In this document: in pieces, positions 46,124 through 53,483 of the stretch
How positions within the stretch are numbered: the stretch's first letter is position 1
Layout: the number at the start of each line of letters is the position of its first letter
NCBI GenBank assembly: GCA_964584775.1
Contig: CAZPBC010000001.1
Coordinates: 1 to 64,000, forward strand
Reading direction: 5' to 3'
DNA length: 64,000 nt
Source of the DNA: CAZPBC01 sp964584775
Lineage (GTDB): Bacteria > Chlamydiota > Chlamydiia > Chlamydiales > SLFE01
Program-made: the position numbers and the translations under genes
Notes under the pieces: generated by a model
What the model saw: the letters and a program-made list of their open reading frames with translations, nothing else
Database searches by the model: none
Told to the model about the DNA's origin: nothing

Positions 46124-46582
46124 ATGTCAGTGATGGAAAAAAAGGCCTCTGAACAGATTTTGGTTATGCTTTCAAGAGTGTTATCCAACACCTACCTGCT
46201 CTTGGTGAAGACCCAGAATTTCCACTGGAACTTGGTTGACCCTCGGTTTCATTCCCTACACGGCTTCTTTGAAGAGCAGTATGAGGATTTGTTTAGTGCA
46301 GCTGATGAGATCGCGGAACGGATCCGTTCGATTGGTCAGCGAGCTCCAGGGTCGATGAGGGAGTTTTTGGATCTCAGCAACCTCGATGAGTCGACAGGAT
46401 CCTTGACAGGAGATGAGATGCTTTCTGAGCTTTTAGGGGACCACGAACACCTCGTGAAAGAGCTACGTCAGCAGATTAAGGAGTCCCAGGCGTGTGAGGA
46501 TGAGGGGACGGCCGACCTCTTAATCCAGCGCCTCAAGGTGCATGAGAAGAGCGCTTGGATGATCCGCAGTCACATTGGGTAA
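46124..46582 (+). CDS. dps: Dps-family ferritin-like DNA-protection protein
   Basis: 152 residues. Dps binds and oxidises iron at the dimer interface and protects DNA. The signature TQNFHWNLVDPRFHSLHGFF, followed by EEQYEDLFSAADEIAERI, contains the ferroxidase His, His, Asp and Glu residues. A short helical C-terminus lacks a lysine-rich DNA-binding tail. AAAGGAGAA gives a strong ribosome-binding site. Between tRNA-Asn and a strong terminator, so monocistronic. An OxyR-type or other control site was not identified. Confidence 0.93.
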   Translation: MSVMEKKASEQILVMLSRVLSNTYLLLVKTQNFHWNLVDPRFHSLHGFFEEQYEDLFSAADEIAERIRSIGQRAPGSMREFLDLSNLDESTGSLTGDEMLSELLGDHEHLVKELRQQIKESQACEDEGTADLLIQRLKVHEKSAWMIRSHIG

Positions 46583-46593
46583 TAATTTTAAGT

Positions 46594-46628
46594 GAAAAAC
46601 CTCTGAATTTTCAATTCAGAGGTTTTTC
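46594..46628. terminator. Bidirectional terminator after dps
   Basis: GAAAAACCTCTGAATT and AATTCAGAGGTTTTTC form a perfect 16-bp stem with a 3-nt loop; T-runs on both strands. It serves dps and the convergent lipoprotein gene. Confidence 0.92.
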
Positions 46629-46633
46629 AATCT

Positions 46634-47221
46634 CTAGAGGCGATTGATTTTGAGGATCGCATGAATGAAATTGTAGTTGTACATCAGCTGCTCAATCGCA
46701 TTGTTAAATGCACACTGTAAAGCTCGGGTTTTATTTTCTTCTGACTCGATGTAAGCATTGTCAATCACTCCTCGTCCGTAAATGGTTTGTGAGAAATGGG
46801 AGCTGCCCCAGGAGTCAGTCACTTTGACTTTTATGACGAGGCAGGAGTTTCCGGAGACATTGAGGTAGCACCGCTGAAACTCGGTCTCAAATTTTTCGAT
46901 TTCAACATGCACACAAGCCTTGCCTGAACAGATACAAAATCCGCGTGCAGCTAGCTCACACTCTAAGGCCTCTTTAAGGCAGCTTGTCAGCTCAATCTCA
47001 TTCGAAGGAGGTTCAGTCGCTGCTTCAGCTTCTTCTGTTTCACCTTCTTTAACCTCTAGCTCTGGGACTCTTAAATCTTTAACGCAGACGTCCACATGTG
47101 CTTGGCATGCGTTGTTCACAGGAATCACCATTTGACAGGGCATGTACTGAACATGGGATTGTCGATGTGTACACCCAAAGAGAATCAAAATCGTGGGAAT
47201 TAAAGCTGTGATGAGTTTCAT
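46634..47221 (-). CDS. Lipoprotein, YajG-like
   Basis: About 195 residues. ATG 47221 gives a lipoprotein signal peptide, MKLITALIPTILILFGC, with lipobox LFGC; AAGGAATAATT precedes it. The frame is open 20 codons further but that part does not look coding. The mature protein has a Glu/Ala-rich linker and a domain with LKEALECELAARGFCI, VHVEIEKFETEF and IYGRGVIDNAY, the pattern of the YajG family. It holds an unusual number of cysteines (about twelve), fitting the disulfide-linked chlamydial envelope. Function unknown. Confidence 0.75.
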   Translation of the reverse strand: MKLITALIPTILILFGCTHRQSHVQYMPCQMVIPVNNACQAHVDVCVKDLRVPELEVKEGETEEAEAATEPPSNEIELTSCLKEALECELAARGFCICSGKACVHVEIEKFETEFQRCYLNVSGNSCLVIKVKVTDSWGSSHFSQTIYGRGVIDNAYIESEENKTRALQCAFNNAIEQLMYNYNFIHAILKINRL

Positions 47222-47413
47222 AATTATTCCTTTGAAAAGGGTTTCTTTTTTCAGTTGTACTAGAGCTGCCCTTGAGATCACATTCTATTCGATTTTCTGG
47301 GCTACTTCATACAACTCTTGAAATGATGGTAAGGTAGGGGAGTCTTTAGGACAATCTTTTAACCTGACATGCCCAAAAATATATACCCTAATCCTTTAGG
47401 TTAAGACTTTTGA

Positions 47414-49228
47414 TCATGAGATATATTCATCTGCAATCGAGCGCTTCTCATGGCTGTCCAGGACGTGGAAGCGGCGGATTTTAGATAGGGTCACAGGTGA
47501 AAGCTGGCCAAGGGGAAGGTAGACGACTTTTTTTCCAAACCGCTGTGCGTATGACTTGAGGGAGCTACGAGGAGGTTTGGCAGCCACGTAGGTGATCAGG
47601 GGCTGGACGGCGTAGTCAATGGCTGCCATGAGGAGGACTTCTGATTTACTCCGGCAGTTAAAGTAGTCAGGGTCTGTCCAGACATCGTACATCCGTCTTG
47701 GAGGGTAGGACATCATAAACCCTCCATATTCACAGCGTGAAATTCCTGGTCCGACCACATTGTCCGTCATGGGAGTGGCGTAAAAAGCCATGTCTGACTC
47801 TTGCTCATGCTCTCCGAGCCAAGTGGTTCGCCAGGGGTACGCTTCCCCTTGATTCTCCTCATCCTGAGGTTGATCTTCATCAAAGATCATGACCACTGAG
47901 CCCACGCCTCCAGGAGGTTTTCCATGGACCTTGACATAGAGCTTCTTTTCGGTGAAGTGACGGATCGTTTCTCGCATGTCGATGCCATCTTCAACGCTCG
48001 TCGAAAAGGGAACTGTTTTGGAACCCTCTTCACTGAGGATTTGACACCCCTTTTTCTTCAGAAACTCTCCGAAATTTTCGACGCTCACATCTTCAGGAGG
48101 ATAGGAACAGATGGAGAAGGGGCCAGGGGGAAAGAGGCGTGCGTTCGCGCGGTTCTTACGCACTCTTCTTGCTTGCTGGACCTGTTTTTTGCTCTTCTCT
48201 TTGAGATGGAAATGGACCGTCTTACTTTTTCCCCAGAGCTCTTTCGCTGTGAGGTCCAGCTCGTCTAGACCATCGACGTTTTTGAGATAGGGGTAGCGGG
48301 TCGCGAGCTCCCATGTTTCGTAAGCATAGTTGTGGTCGACGCATCCTTTCGCGGCTGAAACAGTCTGAAAAAGGTCGGGAGAAAGCGCACCTGTGATGAG
48401 AGAGTAGTTGCGTAAGAACTTCATGAGTGTTCGAGTCCGTCCACTTGGGAACGTTTCTCCTGTGTTTTCTTTGTAGCTGCTACCAGCTTCGCGGAAGAGT
48501 TTCAGGAGAAGCTCTTGGCGGTCGGGTAGAGAACCACCTCGGCTCTCTTCGTATTGGGAGGAGGTCCATCCCGACTCGGGCATCACTTCGCGGAGACTCT
48601 CTTCGGTGAGTGTACAAACTTGAATGGCGTCATGGCTGGTGTTGCGAAAGTCGGGGAAGTGGGGACGGTCAAAGTTTTCCAGGATGGCTTCCAAGTGAAA
48701 CATCCCGGTGACGAAGAGGACCCGGTCGTGTTGAAGCGAGAGTTCACGGAGGCGTTTCGCCATGTAGAGTTCTCTCTCTTTATCAAAAGGGGAGCGCTTT
48801 TGCTGATGGGCTCCGCTTTGAAGGTAGGCGTCGTAGTAACTTTTCAGACCAATTTTTGAAATTGAATAGCTGTCGGGGAGTGTTTCAAAAACTTCTGGGT
48901 ATTGATCGACGTCGTAGTCGATGCAAAAAGTCGGGAGTTCGGCGTCAATACCGAGACGCAATCCCTCGAAAGTCGCTTCACAAGGTTCAGCGAGGGTGTA
49001 GAGGGGTTCTAGCTGCTTATTGAACGTGACAACAACGCTGATATCGGGAAGACGGGAGGCTGCGTGGAGCATCTGTAGCTGCTGGTTTTCCGGCAGTTCG
49101 ACGGCGATGCATGTTGGTTGAATGGCTTGGAAGGCAGCGTGCACTGAGTAGGCACTCTCCATCTTGTAATGGAGAATAGGGACTGCGAAGACATTCTCTT
49201 TCTCTACCCAAAAAGGGGGACTTTTCAC
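47414..49228 (-). CDS. Large TraB/Erel-like protein paired with an AAA+ ATPase
   Basis: 604 residues, cytosolic. The first ~210 residues show the layout of the TraB/PrgY (EreA/ChaN-like) fold: VFAVPILHYKMESAYSVHAA, QAIQPTCIAVELPENQQ, and RELYMAKRLRELS with VLFVTGMFHLEAIL, which correspond to the GTxH, vELcxxR and GxxH motifs of that family. Residues ~330-604 are a separate domain I do not recognise (PPGGVGSVVMIFDEDQ; SEVLLMAAIDYAVQPLITYV). It follows the AAA+ gene by 11 nt. The order recalls MoxR/VWA/DUF5682 operons, but no VWA gene is present. Family inference is moderate; function unknown. Confidence 0.7.
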   Translation of the reverse strand: MKSPPFWVEKENVFAVPILHYKMESAYSVHAAFQAIQPTCIAVELPENQQLQMLHAASRLPDISVVVTFNKQLEPLYTLAEPCEATFEGLRLGIDAELPTFCIDYDVDQYPEVFETLPDSYSISKIGLKSYYDAYLQSGAHQQKRSPFDKERELYMAKRLRELSLQHDRVLFVTGMFHLEAILENFDRPHFPDFRNTSHDAIQVCTLTEESLREVMPESGWTSSQYEESRGGSLPDRQELLLKLFREAGSSYKENTGETFPSGRTRTLMKFLRNYSLITGALSPDLFQTVSAAKGCVDHNYAYETWELATRYPYLKNVDGLDELDLTAKELWGKSKTVHFHLKEKSKKQVQQARRVRKNRANARLFPPGPFSICSYPPEDVSVENFGEFLKKKGCQILSEEGSKTVPFSTSVEDGIDMRETIRHFTEKKLYVKVHGKPPGGVGSVVMIFDEDQPQDEENQGEAYPWRTTWLGEHEQESDMAFYATPMTDNVVGPGISRCEYGGFMMSYPPRRMYDVWTDPDYFNCRSKSEVLLMAAIDYAVQPLITYVAAKPPRSSLKSYAQRFGKKVVYLPLGQLSPVTLSKIRRFHVLDSHEKRSIADEYIS

Positions 49229-49239
49229 GTGCGCGCTCC

Positions 49240-50085
49240 CTACGGTAAATAGTCTTGAGCTTCATCGCCCAGTGTCATGATCACAGCTTGACGCAAGAGC
49301 CCTTCATGGACTCCTGTCGTTCCTAAGGACTTCATCCTTTTTGCTGCGTAACGAGCGATGTTGATTCCATCCCGGACAGTGTAGTTCTCGTTGGCTCCGT
49401 GAGCTTTCTGCAACAAGTTGACCACGTAGTTGAGAATGTGCTCGTCAAGGAAAGGGAGATTTTCCTCAAGGATCCGACGCTCCTCTTCTGCCTCTGGAAA
49501 GTCGAGATATATTTGTGGTTGGAGGCGGCTGTGAATGTATTCAGGAATTTCAAATGTGGAAGCGTCGTCGTTCATAGTGACCGCAATCCGAAACCCGGGA
49601 TCGGCATGGATTTTAAGCCCCGCGACGATCGACTCAATATAGCGACGGGTGTCAAGGAGTGGAGCTAGCGAAGCCCACGACTTTTCGCTCATCCGGTTCG
49701 CTTCATCGAGGATGCAAACTCCACCGCGGATCATGGCTGTCACTAGGGTGGAGGCGACGTAACGGATCCCTCCGGCTTTATCCACAACAGGGGTGATGAG
49801 AAGATCTTCAGGACGGGTATCCATTGTACACTGGAAGATGTAGACATCCTTCTCTAGTTTTTTGGCTGCAGCGTAGGCAAGGGTTGTTTTTCCAACGCCC
49901 GGTTTTCCAATCAAACGCGGGTTGAGGGGGATATCTTCAGGGCTTAAAACAAACCAAGCGGCCAACAACTGATCCATCACATCTTTTTGTCCGATCCATT
50001 GGTAGTTAAATTGATCAGGTAGCATGAGAGAGAGCTCGACTCCTTGGATTTCTGTGGTCGGTTCGTGGGCGTCGCTATGTTCCAT
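49240..50085 (-). CDS. MoxR-type AAA+ ATPase
   Basis: About 281 residues. ATPase domain with Walker A LIGKPGVGKTTLAYAAAK, Walker B GGVCILDEANRM, sensor 1 RIAVTMNDD, and a conserved arginine in EYIHSRLQPQIYLDFPEAEE; the C-terminal lid follows. MoxR proteins act as chaperones that remodel or insert metals in partner proteins. ATG 50085 is preceded by GAGG at 6 nt; the frame continues 95 codons upstream but there it runs across the end of ttcA in another frame. It stands between ttcA (10 nt) and the TraB-like gene (11 nt), so all three are co-transcribed. Confidence 0.88.
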   Translation of the reverse strand: MEHSDAHEPTTEIQGVELSLMLPDQFNYQWIGQKDVMDQLLAAWFVLSPEDIPLNPRLIGKPGVGKTTLAYAAAKKLEKDVYIFQCTMDTRPEDLLITPVVDKAGGIRYVASTLVTAMIRGGVCILDEANRMSEKSWASLAPLLDTRRYIESIVAGLKIHADPGFRIAVTMNDDASTFEIPEYIHSRLQPQIYLDFPEAEEERRILEENLPFLDEHILNYVVNLLQKAHGANENYTVRDGINIARYAAKRMKSLGTTGVHEGLLRQAVIMTLGDEAQDYLP

Positions 50086-50095
50086 ACGTTTCCTC

Positions 50096-50848
50096 TTACG
50101 GGGTGTTGGCTTTGTCAGATCCATAGAGGAGGCTTGCACTGGCGAGGTTCTTCTTCGCGTGAGGGAAAGCGCTCTCGATCTCTTGAATCCACTGTTTGAC
50201 TTTTTTACGGTTGGAGTTTTGTCCGACGGGGCACTGGCAAGTGATCCGCATGAAATTGTACTGTTTTGCAAATTGAATGATGTCCTCTTCATTGACGTAA
50301 ATGAGAGGGCGGATGATGCGTACATCATAGTGTTGCATCGCCACTTTCGGAAGCATGCCAGCAAACTCACCCTTTTGAAGAAGGTTCATCATGAGAGTTT
50401 CGCTGTTGTCTTCACGGTGATGTCCAAAAGCAATGGTGTGTGCTCCCGCTTCTTTCGCAGCATCGAAGAGGAGCTTCCTTCGTTCTCTTGAACAGCTATA
50501 ACACTCCAGCTCTTCAAGGGTCTTTGTCGACTCCTTCACGATTAGAGGGATCTCCATCTCTTTGCAGATCGCTTGAAGAAAGCCCGTTCCGATGCCGGCA
50601 CCACAGGTGTACTCTCCAGCAACATGGACGGCGACGATTTCAAAGGGGGGGAGTCCATATCCAGAGATCGCTTTCAGCATATAGAGCAGCGTGAGGCTGT
50701 CCTTTCCCCCACTGAGGGCAACCGCGACTTTTTTCTCTTCTCCGAGCAACTCGAAGTCAAAAAAAGCTTTTCTTACCTTGCTTTCGATGAGCTTGCCAAG
50801 GGAGGTCCATGGGGGTTTCGCAACGGGGACGTGTATTGCAAGTGTCAT
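50096..50848 (-). CDS. ttcA: tRNA 2-thiocytidine synthetase TtcA-like (PP-loop ATPase)
   Basis: 250 residues. PP-loop VAVALSGGKDSLTLLYML near residue 40; ECYSCSRERRKLLFDAAKE carries the C-x2-C pair that binds the Fe-S cluster in TtcA, and IAFGHHREDNSETLMMNL is the family motif, with a third Cys in ITCQCPVG. TtcA thiolates cytidine 32 of some tRNAs. It leads the operon with the AAA+ ATPase and TraB-like genes; the link is not obvious, so it may be fortuitous or the ATPase might act on an Fe-S protein. Family assignment good, TtcA versus other TtcA/TtuA-type enzymes less certain. Confidence 0.85.
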   Translation of the reverse strand: MTLAIHVPVAKPPWTSLGKLIESKVRKAFFDFELLGEEKKVAVALSGGKDSLTLLYMLKAISGYGLPPFEIVAVHVAGEYTCGAGIGTGFLQAICKEMEIPLIVKESTKTLEELECYSCSRERRKLLFDAAKEAGAHTIAFGHHREDNSETLMMNLLQKGEFAGMLPKVAMQHYDVRIIRPLIYVNEEDIIQFAKQYNFMRITCQCPVGQNSNRKKVKQWIQEIESAFPHAKKNLASASLLYGSDKANTP

Positions 50849-50923
50849 AAATAATTTACATCTCTTTAATTATATTCCGTAAAATTGTAAAATTCTCGCA
50901 GAAACAAGTCAATTTCAGAGATT

Positions 50924-51214
50924 ATGAGCGATAAAATTAAAAGAAATGACCCTTGTCCTTGTGGTTCTGGCAAGAAATTCAAAGCCTGCTGCTGGGTCAA
51001 GGAACAAGAAAAGAAGCAAAAACGTTTCTCCGCCTCTAAAATGGTCGCTAAAAACCCCATGGCTGGGCTCTTTGCGAACATGCATACTGAGATGGAGGAC
51101 CTGAAGCGCCGCGTCGAGAAGACGAAGCGTAAGGCTGAGGAGCAGAAGGCAAAGCAAGCTGAAGCAGCTGAAGAGGCTCCTGCTCAAGAGACTCCCGAGG
51201 CGGAATCTGAATAA
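50924..51214 (+). CDS. SEC-C motif protein with charged coiled coil
   Basis: 96 residues. The N-terminal NDPCPCGSGKKFKACC is a complete SEC-C zinc motif, as at the end of SecA. The rest is a lysine-rich helix (MEDLKRRVEKTKRKAEEQKA) ending in an acidic Ala/Glu tail. Possible binding to nucleic acid or ribosomes; function unknown. Short, but the motif makes it certain to be coding. It precedes the tRNA-Thr promoter. Confidence 0.88.
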   Translation: MSDKIKRNDPCPCGSGKKFKACCWVKEQEKKQKRFSASKMVAKNPMAGLFANMHTEMEDLKRRVEKTKRKAEEQKAKQAEAAEEAPAQETPEAESE

Positions 51215-51220
51215 TCTCCC

Positions 51221-51250
51221 TTGTCCAAAATCGTTTTCTTTTGCTATAAA
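51221..51250 (+). promoter_or_regulatory. Promoter of the tRNA-Thr/tRNA-Tyr unit
   Basis: TTGTCC (51221-51226) and TATAAA (51245-51250) with an 18-bp spacer; transcription would start just ahead of the tRNA at 51263. The 11-mer TTGCTATAAAT recurs at 53281. Confidence 0.6.
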
Positions 51251-51262
51251 TTGACCCTCGCT

Positions 51263-51335
51263 GCTGACATAGCTCAATTGGCAGAGCACCTGATTTGTAA
51301 TCAGGCGGTTGTTGGTTCGATTCCGACTGTCAGCA
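51263..51335 (+). tRNA. tRNA-Thr (anticodon TGT)
   Basis: Acceptor GCTGACA/TGTCAGC, D-arm with AGCTCAATTGGCAGAGC, anticodon stem CTGAT/ATCAG enclosing TTGTA, T-arm GTTGGTTCGATTCCGAC, discriminator A. CCA not encoded. Confidence 0.96.
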
Positions 51336-51346
51336 ATTCCCTTTTA

Positions 51347-51430
51347 GGGGGTGTCGCATAGTGGCCAATTGCAACGGACTGTAACTCCGTCTACCTTAGG
51401 TATACGTTGGTTCGAATCCAACCACCCCCA
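51347..51430 (+). tRNA. tRNA-Tyr (anticodon GTA)
   Basis: Class II tRNA with a long variable arm: acceptor GGGGGTG/CACCCCC, anticodon stem ACGGA/TCCGT with loop CTGTAAC giving GTA, variable arm around CTACCTTAGGTATAC, T-arm GTTGGTTCGAATCCAAC, discriminator A. 11 nt after tRNA-Thr, so one transcript. Confidence 0.96.
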
Positions 51431-51459
51431 ATTGTCAAAAACAGCTTTAAGAGATACCC

Positions 51460-51490
51460 AAGCGGCGCTCTACTTAGTAGAGCGCCGCTT
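51460..51490 (+). terminator. Terminator of the tRNA-Thr/tRNA-Tyr transcript
   Basis: AAGCGGCGCTCTAC pairs with GTAGAGCGCCGCTT around a TTA triloop, followed by TGCTTTCC. Its right arm is the start of the 93-bp direct repeat that recurs near 52.4 kb. Confidence 0.85.
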
Positions 51491-51562
51491 TGCTTTCCCC
51501 AAAATCTGAGTTCTGAAAATGGGGGGTAAATGTTTTGAGGGACAGAAAAAAGTTTAAGAAAG
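51470..51562 (+). repeat. Imperfect direct repeat, copy A (behind tRNA-Tyr)
   Basis: About 93 bp beginning CTACTTAGTAGAG, containing CCGCTTTGCTTTCCCC, then ATCTGAGTTCTGAAAATGGG and ending AAAAAAGTTTAAGAAAGT. Copy B lies 0.95 kb downstream, with most positions identical by eye and a few 1-nt gaps. This copy starts inside the tRNA terminator. Confidence 0.8.
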
Positions 51563-51924
51563 TGAGGCCGGGTCTTTAGGTGAGGTGATAGGTTAGATAG
51601 GAAGTAGATGAGAGTGTGAATCCCCGGTGGTTTTTTTGAAAATGGGGGGGGAGCTCTGTTTTACAAAGCGCTGATCTTCGGAAAATGGTCAACAGGTTTG
51701 AGTTTCATTGGGGTTTAGCACGTAGCTAAACGATTTATTTAAAGCCCAAGAAGGCTGGGGCTCATCCGGGGCCCTGTCTATTTTTGGCATCAATCGGAAA
51801 GCGGATTTAGAACATTTCACTTCTCTCTCATCGAAATATGAATATTCCATTCAGGTCTTCAAAAATTAAGCTCACTTTTTTATAATTGTCCTTAAAATAT
51901 AACCACAAAAAAGGTAGCATAACC
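51563..51924. other. Non-coding region between repeat A and the small membrane-protein gene
   Basis: No convincing gene in about 360 bp. It holds a third run like the repeat (GAAAATGGGGGGGG at 51638-51651), an inverted repeat GTTTAGC-acgta-GCTAAAC at 51713-51731 and further short GC-rich hairpins around 51750-51780 that could belong to a small RNA or to degraded mobile DNA. Nothing firmer can be said. Confidence 0.4.
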
Positions 51925-52371
51925 ATGTTGGTAAATTCCTTAAAACAAAATTGTAGTCTAGCTTCTCCCGCCTCTTTTGGAGGTGTATGTATCAATCCTA
52001 TTGCAGGTGTCAGCATTCACCTGATCGCAGCAGCACCCATATTAGCTATAGCCCACGCCATTGCGAAACACACCGCAACAGACTTAAAATCTTACACTTT
52101 ACACTTCCTAGGAATGACAGTTCCAGCAACTGTGATAACAGCTGTCGCCATTCTGGCTCTAACTTCCACACCAATTACTGCAGCCACTCTAGCGATCATG
52201 GTTGGTGATATGCTCTTTTTTGAAGTCGCTAGTCTCATTGGAGTATTATTTGCTCTTAAAAACCAAAATTTTGGCTCCCGTGAGTATTACCTCGCTCAAT
52301 ATATGCAAGATACAATTGACAGTACAACCATACCTCCCTTAGACGAGTATATGGCATCGACAAGAGCTTAG
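51925..52371 (+). CDS. Small hydrophobic protein, candidate inclusion-membrane type
   Basis: About 148 residues from ATG 51925, preceded by AAAAAGG; the frame is open to 51886 without a better start. Most of the protein is hydrophobic: GVSIHLIAAAPILAIAHAIA, then VPATVITAVAILALTSTPIT and a third stretch MLFFEVASLIGVLFAL, with a polar C-terminus. Several closely spaced hydrophobic lobes without a cleavable signal fit either a small integral membrane protein or an Inc-like protein. It is flanked by the two copies of the direct repeat. No known family. Confidence 0.65.
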   Translation: MLVNSLKQNCSLASPASFGGVCINPIAGVSIHLIAAAPILAIAHAIAKHTATDLKSYTLHFLGMTVPATVITAVAILALTSTPITAATLAIMVGDMLFFEVASLIGVLFALKNQNFGSREYYLAQYMQDTIDSTTIPPLDEYMASTRA

Positions 52372-52422
52372 GTGCCATAAACAGTGAGTGAAGGTAAAGA
52401 CAGGTTAGAGATTGAAAAGGAT

Positions 52423-52519
52423 CCTACTTAGTCGAGGGCCGCTTTGCTATTCCCCAAATCTGAGTTCTGAAAATTGGGGGAGAAAATTTTTGAGGGATGG
52501 AAAAAAGTTTAAGAAAGTT
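52423..52519 (+). repeat. Imperfect direct repeat, copy B
   Basis: Matches copy A behind tRNA-Tyr: CCTACTTAGTCGAG, GCCGCTTTGCTATTCCCC, ATCTGAGTTCTGAAAATTGG and AAAAAAGTTTAAGAAAGT. The left arm of the original terminator is lost, so this copy is the decayed one. It sits between the small membrane-protein gene and the ankyrin genes. Confidence 0.8.
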
Positions 52520-52540
52520 TTTCTTTGTCCTACCCTATTT

Positions 52541-52686
52541 TCGAAGGCGTGGATGACCTTAGAGATGTTCTACTTAATGCAGAAATCTTCGACTGCAAAC
52601 CCAATCTCAACCTCTTCTGGTATTTGCGGGATCACATTCATGTTGGGGCAACTGTTTGCCTAACTCTATTCATTTACAGAATCGAA
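52541..52686 (-). pseudogene. Decayed helix-turn-helix tail behind the short ankyrin gene
   Basis: In the same frame as the ankyrin gene at 52687, but after its stop and two more stops, the minus strand codes EEVEIGFAVEDFCIK, a TAG, then NIS. This aligns with the C-terminal tail of the large ankyrin protein (EEGKSEVAIQDLCSKYNIS), the TAG replacing a Tyr codon. The short ankyrin gene therefore once had the same tail. Confidence 0.65.
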
Positions 52687-53193
52687 TCAACACATCATGT
52701 GGATCGAATTGAAGCCCCGCCTGTTATAATCAGAAGCCTTTCGCCCATCTTTGTCCGGTAAGTTAGGGCAACCTAGCCTTAACAATTCAATAACGGTTGT
52801 AACAGATCCACTCGCGGCTGCTTCATGAAGGGCTGTATGGCCTTCATCGTCGGCTGCATCCATAGGGCATCCTTGTTCTACTAAGTATTTAGCTAGATCC
52901 TCGAGTCCGTTCAATCTGGCAACATGATGAAGAACTGTTTGTCCACGTTTGTTCTTGGCTTCTACGGGACAGCCAAGACGCACTAATTCTCTAATCGCAT
53001 CCTCATTACCTTCCTCACCAGCCACATGAAGAGCCGTTTGTCCTAGATGATCGGTTTCTTTGATAGAGTAGCCTGATCGAACCAGTTTTTTAATCGAGTC
53101 CACGTCATCCGCCCTGGCTGCATCATGGAGTTTCGTTTCTTTTGGGGATTGCTTAGGTGTATTTTGGTGAATTGCTGAAGATATAGGCATCAT
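52687..53193 (-). CDS. Ankyrin-repeat protein, short, C-terminally truncated
   Basis: 168 residues, with about four ankyrin repeats from residue ~22 (KLHDAARADDVDSIKKLVRS, GQTALHVAGEEGNEDAIREL, GQTVLHHVARLNGLEDLAKY, GHTALHEAAASGSVTTVIEL). No F-box and no signal peptide. The reading frame stops soon after the last repeat, and the remains of a helix-turn-helix tail follow in the same frame, so this looks like a shortened relative of the large protein upstream on this strand. Ankyrin repeats mediate protein binding and in intracellular bacteria mark candidate effectors. It may still be made, as the repeats are intact. Confidence 0.8.
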   Translation of the reverse strand: MMPISSAIHQNTPKQSPKETKLHDAARADDVDSIKKLVRSGYSIKETDHLGQTALHVAGEEGNEDAIRELVRLGCPVEAKNKRGQTVLHHVARLNGLEDLAKYLVEQGCPMDAADDEGHTALHEAAASGSVTTVIELLRLGCPNLPDKDGRKASDYNRRGFNSIHMMC

Positions 53194-53342
53194 TAGAATG
53201 GCTCCATTTGAGGTGTGGTATGGTTAGTTTTTAATCAAGGGGGAGCTTTTTGTCAAATTTGACGAGTTTTCAAGATTGAGTTGCTATAAATGGCGTTCTA
53301 ATTTCTATTGACATTAGCTCTATTTCAACTTTTTTTAAGTCA

Positions 53343-53390
53343 GCTTCTTGATAACTCAATTGGCAAGGTACCTGGACTATAAAATGAATG
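53343..53390 (+). other. tRNA-like remnant resembling tRNA-Thr
   Basis: GCTTCTTGATAACTCAATTG and the following GCAAGGTACCTGG resemble the 5' half of tRNA-Thr (GCTGACATAGCTCAATTGGC and AGAGCACCTGA). No anticodon or T-arm survives. About 60 nt upstream the 11-mer TTGCTATAAAT (53281-53291) repeats the -10 region of the true tRNA-Thr promoter. A decayed duplicate of the tRNA locus is likely. Confidence 0.4.
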
Positions 53391-53483
53391 TTGAGGGGAT
53401 GTAGGCTGCTAACTCACTCAATTCTTTTAGAAATCATGATCGTCTTTACAGCAGAAGTCTATTTGTCGCTGGGGTAAAACACA

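Noticed and set aside
50086..50370. 95-codon N-terminal extension of the AAA+ ATPase
   Set aside because: It is the antisense-free second frame of the ttcA 3' end; ATG 50085 has a well-placed GAGG and gives a normal MoxR length.
51563..51924. Small structured RNA in the hairpin-rich stretch behind tRNA-Tyr
   Set aside because: Several short hairpins are present but no recognised fold, promoter or terminator defines a transcript.
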